Source: Sporofaciens musculi (GTDB lineage Bacteria > Bacillota > Clostridia > Lachnospirales > Lachnospiraceae). Taken from it: a stretch of DNA of 64,000 nucleotides. The stretch covers positions 2,232,501 to 2,296,500 of the forward strand of contig NZ_WUQX01000001.1 of assembly GCF_009830285.1 (NCBI RefSeq). Reading direction: 5' to 3'. Shown in pieces: positions 58,714 through 64,000 of this stretch (position 1 is the stretch's first letter; each line of letters begins with the position of its first letter). Made by a program: the position numbers and the translations under genes. The notes beneath the pieces were generated by a model, which saw nothing but the letters and a program-made list of their open reading frames with translations, did not search any database and was not told the origin of the DNA.

Positions 58714-61185
58714 ATGATGGCAGCTAAAGCAAAAAAACAGGGGAGCAAAAAATCGACGAAAAAGAAGAACGTGGAGACGAGCTTTGTAGGGACGGAGATC
58801 GTCATATGGATGACGCTTGCCGTAAGTATCCTTCTGATGATCAGTAACTTTGGCGTCGGCGGCTTCGTAGGGAAGCTGCTGGCCGGTATGATGGAGGATG
58901 TCTTTGGGTGGGCGGCATTTGTGATTCCGTTTGTCCTGTTCGGCTCCGTAACATTTATCATATCCAATCGGGGGAACCCCAACGCTTATGTGAAGGTGGG
59001 GGCAGTCTTATGTCTTATGGTTCTTGCCTGTACATTTCTTCAACTGGTTGACAAAAAGGGCGGGCTTTTGGGTGAACTGCTGGCGGGTATTCTGACGCCG
59101 GCAATCGGAGTCGCCGGAGCCTATGTGGTGGATATTATCCTGATGATTATCTGTCTGGTGATTATCACAGGTAAGTCTGCCCTTAAAGGCGTTAAGAATC
59201 ACGGTGGGAAGGTGTACGACAGGGCGAAGCAGGATGCGCTTCGCAGGCGTGAGACGGCAGAGGAACGGCGGAAGATGAGGGAAACTTCTCTGATGGAAAT
59301 GAAGAAGGAGGCGGCAAAAAAGTCCCGCAAAAGAAGCGACCGCCATGTGGAGGGAGTTTCTTTTAATACGGAGATTGGAAAGAAGCCGGTACAACCATCG
59401 GTGGTCGAGCCGGAGGATTGGCAGACAGAGGGAATGCAGACGAAGAATGAGCCCCATAAGGGAATGGAATTTGTCATCAACCGCGGCGGCGACGAACCTA
59501 TAGAGGAAGCTATGGAAAATGACATGACGTTATCGAAAGAAGCGGAGGTTTCCTTAGATGTGGGTGCGCATAAGCCGGAGGAGGAAGCAGAAGGACTAGA
59601 AGCGGCTGTGGCTAAAAGCCAAAGGAAGAACTCAAAGGCAAAAGAGGATGCCGCGGACGAAACGGCGGCTGTGGCGTCTGCCATTGCTTCTGAGAATCAG
59701 AAGCCAAAGAAGGCATATCGGATGCCCCCTATTTCCTTGCTTAAAAAGGGAGTCAAACAGAAAGGGGAATCGGATGCCAGTCTTCGGGAGACTGCCATGA
59801 AGCTTCAGCAGATTCTACAGAATTTTGGGGTAAAGGTTACTGTGACCAATGTAAGCTGCGGCCCTTCTGTTACCCGTTATGAGCTGCAGCCGGAGATGGG
59901 GGTAAAGGTCAGCAAGATTGTAGGTCTTTCAGATGATATAAAGCTTAATCTGGCTGCGGCTGATATCCGAATCGAAGCGCCGATTCCAGGCAAGGCTGCG
60001 GTAGGCATCGAAGTGCCCAACAAGGAGAATTCTCCGGTCATGTTTCGGGAGCTTCTGGAGTCTATGGAATTCAAAAACAGCAGCTCTAAGATTTCATTTG
60101 CTGTGGGAAAAGATATTGGGGGCAAGACTGTGGTGTCAGATATCGGGAAGATGCCCCATGTGCTGATTGCCGGTCAGACTGGCTCCGGTAAGTCGGTGTG
60201 CATCAATACGCTGATTATGAGTATTCTATATAAAGCGCTGCCGGATGAGGTCAAGCTGATTATGATTGACCCCAAGGTGGTGGAGTTAAGCGTTTATAAC
60301 GGGATTCCCCATCTGTTGATTCCGGTGGTGACGGACCCGAAGAAGGCGGCAGGCGCCCTTAATTGGGCGGTTGCAGAGATGGACAGGCGTTATCGGGAAT
60401 TTGCAGAGTATGGTGTGCGGGACATGAAGGGGTACAATGAGAAGGTGATGTCCGCGCCGCCGGAAAACGGCACACAAAAGGAGCCTTTGCCTCAGATTAT
60501 TGTAATCGTGGATGAGCTGGCGGACTTGATGATGACCGCGCCAGGCGAGGTGGAAGGAGCCATCTGCCGTTTGGCACAGCTTGCCAGAGCAGCGGGAATT
60601 CATCTGGTTATTGCGACCCAGAGGCCGTCGGTCAATGTTATTACAGGACTGATTAAGGCAAACATGCCTTCCCGAATTGCGTTTTCCGTGTCGCAGGGCG
60701 TAGATTCCCGTACCATTATCGACATGAACGGAGCTGAACGACTTTTGGGAAAGGGCGATATGCTGTTCTACCCTGCGGGTTATCTGAAGCCTGCCAGGGT
60801 GCAGGGGGCCTTCGTCTCGGATAAAGAGGTTCAGGATGTGGTGGATTTCCTGAAGGAAAACAGTGAAGCGGTTACATACGACGAAGAAGTGGTGAACCAT
60901 GTGAATACCAACCAAGGCGGCAGTATACCGGCCGCGGGCGCTTCCGTGGAGGAGGATGCCCACGACGCCTATTTCGTAGAGGCGGGACGGCTCATCATAG
61001 ATAAAGATAAGGCGTCTATCGGGATGCTGCAGCGGGCATTTAAGATTGGCTTTAATCGGGCGGCAAGGATTATGGACCAGCTTGCCGAGGCAGGGGTCGT
61101 AGGACCGGAAGAAGGGACGAAACCGAGAAAGGTGCTGATGGCGCCAGAGGAGTTCGACCAGTTTGTATCAGGTAACGAAGCTTAA
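58714..61185 (+). CDS. DNA translocase FtsK/SpoIIIE
   Basis: 823 residues. A basic start ([19 protein letters not shown]), four membrane helices (about 30-160), a variable acidic linker (about 165-340), then the alpha/beta motor: [22 protein letters not shown], Walker [13 protein letters not shown] near 487, Walker [13 protein letters not shown], and [22 protein letters not shown]. The C-terminal gamma winged helix (about 755-820; [22 protein letters not shown]) reads polar DNA sequences. It moves chromosomes through division or sporulation septa. Both names fit; sporulation status cannot be told from this window. Confidence 0.95.
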   Translation: MMAAKAKKQGSKKSTKKKNVETSFVGTEIVIWMTLAVSILLMISNFGVGGFVGKLLAGMMEDVFGWAAFVIPFVLFGSVTFIISNRGNPNAYVKVGAVLCLMVLACTFLQLVDKKGGLLGELLAGILTPAIGVAGAYVVDIILMIICLVIITGKSALKGVKNHGGKVYDRAKQDALRRRETAEERRKMRETSLMEMKKEAAKKSRKRSDRHVEGVSFNTEIGKKPVQPSVVEPEDWQTEGMQTKNEPHKGMEFVINRGGDEPIEEAMENDMTLSKEAEVSLDVGAHKPEEEAEGLEAAVAKSQRKNSKAKEDAADETAAVASAIASENQKPKKAYRMPPISLLKKGVKQKGESDASLRETAMKLQQILQNFGVKVTVTNVSCGPSVTRYELQPEMGVKVSKIVGLSDDIKLNLAAADIRIEAPIPGKAAVGIEVPNKENSPVMFRELLESMEFKNSSSKISFAVGKDIGGKTVVSDIGKMPHVLIAGQTGSGKSVCINTLIMSILYKALPDEVKLIMIDPKVVELSVYNGIPHLLIPVVTDPKKAAGALNWAVAEMDRRYREFAEYGVRDMKGYNEKVMSAPPENGTQKEPLPQIIVIVDELADLMMTAPGEVEGAICRLAQLARAAGIHLVIATQRPSVNVITGLIKANMPSRIAFSVSQGVDSRTIIDMNGAERLLGKGDMLFYPAGYLKPARVQGAFVSDKEVQDVVDFLKENSEAVTYDEEVVNHVNTNQGGSIPAAGASVEEDAHDAYFVEAGRLIIDKDKASIGMLQRAFKIGFNRAARIMDQLAEAGVVGPEEGTKPRKVLMAPEEFDQFVSGNEA

Positions 61186-61221
61186 TATACATAACAGATA
61201 AAAGAAAGGATGGGGAATGCG

Positions 61222-62892
61222 ATGAAAACAGATATCCAGATTGCACAGGAGGCACAGATGGCCCATATTAAGGATGTGGCTAAAGTCGTAGGAATCAATG
61301 AGGAGGAGCTTGAGTTTTACGGGAAGTATAAAGCAAAGCTCTCTGACGAGGTATGGGAGAGGATTAAGGACAGGCCGAATGGAAAGCTGGTGCTTGTGAC
61401 GGCAATCAACCCTACCCCTGCAGGGGAAGGAAAGACTACCACCACGGTTGGTTTAGGGCAGGCTTTGGCAAAACTTAATAAAAAGGCAATCATTGCCCTT
61501 CGGGAGCCTTCTCTTGGACCCTGTTTTGGAATCAAGGGAGGCGCGGCTGGAGGCGGATATGCTCAGGTAGTGCCAATGGAGGATTTGAATCTTCATTTTA
61601 CGGGAGATTTCCACGCCATTACGTCGGCAAATAACCTGCTGGCAGCCATGCTTGACAACCATATCCAGCAGGGCAACGCGCTTCAGATTGATCCAAGACA
61701 GGTAGTCTGGAAACGCTGTCTGGATATGAATGACCGGAATCTGCGCAATATCGTGGTTGGTCTTGGAAATAAGATGGACGGCATGGTAAGGGAAGACCAT
61801 TTTGTCATCACAGTGGCGTCGGAGATTATGGCGATTCTCTGTCTGGCAGAGGATATACAGGATCTGAAAAAACGTCTTGGAAGGATTATTGTGGCATATA
61901 ATTTTAACGGTGATCCTGTAACGGCAGATGAGCTTGAGGCAACAGGCGCCATGACGGCTCTTTTAAAGGATGCCATCAAGCCCAATCTGATTCAGACCTT
62001 AGAGCATACGCCCGCACTGGTTCACGGAGGACCTTTTGCTAATATTGCCCATGGCTGCAACAGTGTAAGAGCCACCAGAATGGCGCTGAAGCTTTGCGAT
62101 ATTACCGTCACTGAGGCTGGCTTCGGGGCAGACCTGGGGGCGGAAAAGTTTTTGGATATCAAGTGCCGCAAGGCAGGCTTTCGACCGGATGCCGTGGTTC
62201 TGGTTGCGACGGTGCGCGCTTTGAAATATAATGGCGGAGTTTTGAAGGAGGATCTTGGGAAGGAAAACCTTGAGGCCCTTAAAAGAGGGATTGTGAATCT
62301 GGAGAAGCATATTGAGAATATCAAGAAATATGATGTTCCGGTTGTGGTAACCTTGAATTCCTTCGTGACGGATACGGATAAGGAGAATGAATATATCCGT
62401 AAGTTCTGCGAGGAGAAGGGCTGTGAGTTTGCTCTCTCTGAAGTGTGGGAGAAGGGAGGCGAGGGAGGAATCGCCCTGGCGCAAAAGGTTCTTGATACCC
62501 TGGAGCATAAGGAGAGCCATTTCCATACCCTGTATCCGGATGAGTTGTCTTTGGAGGAGAAGATTGAGACAATCGCGAAGGAAATCTATGGTGCAAGAGG
62601 GGTTGTCTATGAGCCGGCTGCAAAGAAGCAGCTTGGAAAGATTACCTCCATGGGCTTTGGAAGCCTTCCTGTCTGTATGGCGAAGAATCAGTACTCCCTG
62701 TCTGACGACGCCAAGAAGCTGGGACGTCCTACGGATTTTGACATTCATATCAGAGAAGTGTATGTCAGCGCCGGAGCAGGATTTGTAGTTGCGCTTACAG
62801 GCGCCATTATGACCATGCCGGGCTTGCCGAAGGTTCCGGCAGCCAATGGGATTGATGTATCAGACGATGGGAAGATCACCGGATTGTTTTAA
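61222..62892 (+). CDS. fhs: Formate--tetrahydrofolate ligase
   Basis: 556 residues from ATG 61222, preceded by GGGGA; an ATG at 61210 is in frame but its ribosome site is too near. It joins formate and tetrahydrofolate with ATP hydrolysis in one-carbon metabolism. P-loop: [21 protein letters not shown] (key part PAGEGKTTT); [39 protein letters not shown], and [14 protein letters not shown] are strong family blocks. Common in acetogens and purine or amino-acid fermenters. No Wood-Ljungdahl neighbours follow. Confidence 0.97.
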   Translation: MKTDIQIAQEAQMAHIKDVAKVVGINEEELEFYGKYKAKLSDEVWERIKDRPNGKLVLVTAINPTPAGEGKTTTTVGLGQALAKLNKKAIIALREPSLGPCFGIKGGAAGGGYAQVVPMEDLNLHFTGDFHAITSANNLLAAMLDNHIQQGNALQIDPRQVVWKRCLDMNDRNLRNIVVGLGNKMDGMVREDHFVITVASEIMAILCLAEDIQDLKKRLGRIIVAYNFNGDPVTADELEATGAMTALLKDAIKPNLIQTLEHTPALVHGGPFANIAHGCNSVRATRMALKLCDITVTEAGFGADLGAEKFLDIKCRKAGFRPDAVVLVATVRALKYNGGVLKEDLGKENLEALKRGIVNLEKHIENIKKYDVPVVVTLNSFVTDTDKENEYIRKFCEEKGCEFALSEVWEKGGEGGIALAQKVLDTLEHKESHFHTLYPDELSLEEKIETIAKEIYGARGVVYEPAAKKQLGKITSMGFGSLPVCMAKNQYSLSDDAKKLGRPTDFDIHIREVYVSAGAGFVVALTGAIMTMPGLPKVPAANGIDVSDDGKITGLF

Positions 62893-62948
62893 GAAAAACC
62901 TGCCGGAATCTGTTAGGGTAACGGCAGTAAGTAGGGGGGTCTCTTAAG

Positions 62949-64000
62949 ATGAAATGCGAGTATTGCGGATATGAGATACCGGAGGGGATGTTGTACTGTG
63001 AATCATGCGGCAGGGAAGTACGCATTGTTCCAGATTACAATCCCTTGGATGACATGCTTACTGAGCAGATAAGGGGTGCCATTAACGGCGAGGATGATTA
63101 TATTGACTATGGCTCTATAAGGGATACGAAATCCACAAGGAGCAGTACAGGCAGGAATACCGGACGGGGGACGAACCGAGACATGGGCGGAGTGGGACGA
63201 AGCACCAGTCGGGACATGGGCGGCGGAGTGAGCCGAAGCACTAGTCGGGACATGAGAAATGGAGCGAGCCGAAGCACCAGTCGGGACATGGGCGGCGGAG
63301 TGAGCCGAAGCACTAGTCGGGACATGAGAAATGGAGCGAGCCGAAGCACCAGTCGGGACATGGGCGGCGGAGTAAGCCGGAATACAGGTCCCCGTCGGGG
63401 TAATGTAACCGAAAATATGTCTGAGCGCGACCGGAAGCGCAGGCAGGCAGAGCGCAAAAAAGCAAAGCGGCGCAAAAGGACGGGATGTCTGTTGGTCTTG
63501 TTCTTAATCATTGCGGCGATTGCCGGAGGTATGGTCTATCTGTATATGAATTCCTATCAGGGAATTGTAAGCAGGGGAAACAAGGCGTTAAAGGCAGGAG
63601 AATTGAATCAGGCAATCGCATATTTTGAGCGGGGCATCCGAAAAGACGAGGCGAAAAAGGATGCCTATGTGGGATTGTCCAAGGTCTATATTGCAAAGAA
63701 GGACTTAGACTGGGCAGAATCCATTTTCTCAGAGGCGATAAAAAAACAGCCGAAAAATGCGAATATATATCAGGCATATGTGGAATTCTATATGGATACG
63801 GAGCAGAAGGAGAAGATTCCGCTGCTTCTTGAAGATGTGGACGGAGATGTGGCTGAGCGGCTGGCAGGCTACATTGTTGCCAGTCCCCAATTCAGTCTGG
63901 ACGACGATGAGGTCTACGAGGATGTCCAGGAGTTGTCCCTTACTACGGAGGAGGGTTACAAGATTTATTATACAGATGACGGAACCGAGGCGACAATCCG
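62949..64000 (+). CDS. Zinc-ribbon, repeat and TPR membrane protein, 3' end outside window
   Basis: About 350 codons are visible from ATG 62949 with a GGGGGG ribosome site 10 bases upstream; no stop occurs before the window ends. Order: zinc ribbon MKCEYCGYEIPEGMLYCESCG (two CxxC pairs), a linker, six tandem copies of a 12-residue unit (DMGGGVSRSTSR/DMRNGASRSTSR) at 63180-63392, a basic run (ERDRKRRQAERKKAKRRKR), one membrane helix (about 178-198, GCLLVLFLIIAAIAGGMVYLY), TPR-like helices (ALKAGELNQAIAYFERGI, key part ELNQAIAYFERG) and, near the end, LTTEEGYKIYYTDDGTEATI, which recalls the chitobiase C-terminal type domain. Probably a membrane-anchored envelope protein. Function unknown. Confidence 0.75.
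   Translation, partial: MKCEYCGYEIPEGMLYCESCGREVRIVPDYNPLDDMLTEQIRGAINGEDDYIDYGSIRDTKSTRSSTGRNTGRGTNRDMGGVGRSTSRDMGGGVSRSTSRDMRNGASRSTSRDMGGGVSRSTSRDMRNGASRSTSRDMGGGVSRNTGPRRGNVTENMSERDRKRRQAERKKAKRRKRTGCLLVLFLIIAAIAGGMVYLYMNSYQGIVSRGNKALKAGELNQAIAYFERGIRKDEAKKDAYVGLSKVYIAKKDLDWAESIFSEAIKKQPKNANIYQAYVEFYMDTEQKEKIPLLLEDVDGDVAERLAGYIVASPQFSLDDDEVYEDVQELSLTTEEGYKIYYTDDGTEATI
63180..63392 (+). repeat. 36-bp coding tandem repeat, alternating two types
   Basis: One 33-bp unit (63180-63212) then five 36-bp units (63213-63248, 63249-63284, 63285-63320, 63321-63356, 63357-63392). Types DMGGGVSRSTSR and DMRNGASRSTSR alternate, so the exact higher-order period is 72 bp. Copies are nearly identical in DNA, which implies recent expansion by slippage or recombination. 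Confidence 0.9.

Noticed and set aside
60286..60963. Antisense frame of about 225 codons inside ftsK/spoIIIE
   Set aside because: Shadow of the motor domain coding sequence.
61999..62748. Long antisense frame of about 249 codons inside fhs
   Set aside because: Shadow of a strongly conserved gene; composition is not protein-like and no start signals were seen.
63180..63392. CRISPR-like array
   Set aside because: Units are contiguous with no variable spacers, stay in frame and encode a protein repeat.
63107..63511. Antisense frame with PMSRLVLR-like repeats
   Set aside because: It is the mirror of the 36-bp repeats in the plus-strand gene, with no ribosome site or promoter.

Overview
The window looks like the chromosome of an anaerobic gut-type member of the Firmicutes, most likely a Lachnospiraceae (Clostridia). 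The grounds are the strong AGGAGG-type ribosome sites, sigma-A promoters, moderate GC, the gene set (acetate pathway pta-ackA, formate-THF ligase, Rex, giant 2-hydroxyacyl-CoA dehydratase-type activase, HMGL-type citrate synthase candidate, TrmB next to lysA) and the Lachnospiraceae-like hybrid histidine kinase. This is inference from gene content; no search was run.

Layout. 1-3.1 kb: the end of a lantibiotic/antimicrobial-peptide self-protection module (two ABC permeases, OmpR-type regulator, histidine kinase). 3.2-7.4 kb (minus): a 1414-residue activase fusion. 7.6-13.0 kb: rhomboid-like protein, pyruvate kinase, TrmB regulator with lysA, and a lipoprotein. 13.1-13.5 kb: tRNA-Leu(CAA), a small hairpin element and a 31-codon gene. 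13.5-22.4 kb: aldo/keto reductase, polA-coaE-walJ-degV, tmcAL (minus), mgtE. 22.6-25.8 kb: pta-ackA, a 144-bp MITE-like element inserted exactly at the ackA stop codon, then DUF177-rpmF. 25.9-30.7 kb: a LytTR regulator, a hybrid kinase and a FliD-like protein separate rpmF from plsX, which are often neighbours. 30.9-38.9 kb: plsX-acpP-rnc-smc-ftsY-ilvA.

38.9-43.3 kb is an accessory block: a GNAT acetyltransferase followed by a very AT-rich island with an ABC transporter whose permease is split at an A AAA AAG slippery heptamer, a DUF1648 mini-protein, and an SdpR/SdpI-type autorepressor-immunity pair. 43.3-46.7 kb is a probable citrate-to-2-oxoglutarate operon (HMGL-type synthase, GntR regulator, isocitrate dehydrogenase) with a perfect 24-bp palindrome over its -10 box. 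46.7-58.6 kb: membrane protein, iron-sulfur flavoprotein, ABC-F ATPase (minus), rex, nnr, alr, a MazF without a visible MazE, CorC-like protein, YebC, a CFI-box protein, metY and a twice-frameshifted TepA/ClpP-like protease. 58.7-64 kb: ftsK/spoIIIE, fhs and a zinc-ribbon/TPR membrane protein with 12-residue tandem repeats, cut by the window end.

Most of the window is housekeeping. The points that stand out are: the IS66-like non-autonomous element that supplies the ackA stop codon, and a 33-nt relative-looking hairpin with 8-bp flanking repeats; the slippery-site ABC permease in the Sdp-type island; the operator palindrome of the GntR operon; the FliD-like gene with a sigma-28-like promoter; and the TepA ribosome site buried in a terminator stem.
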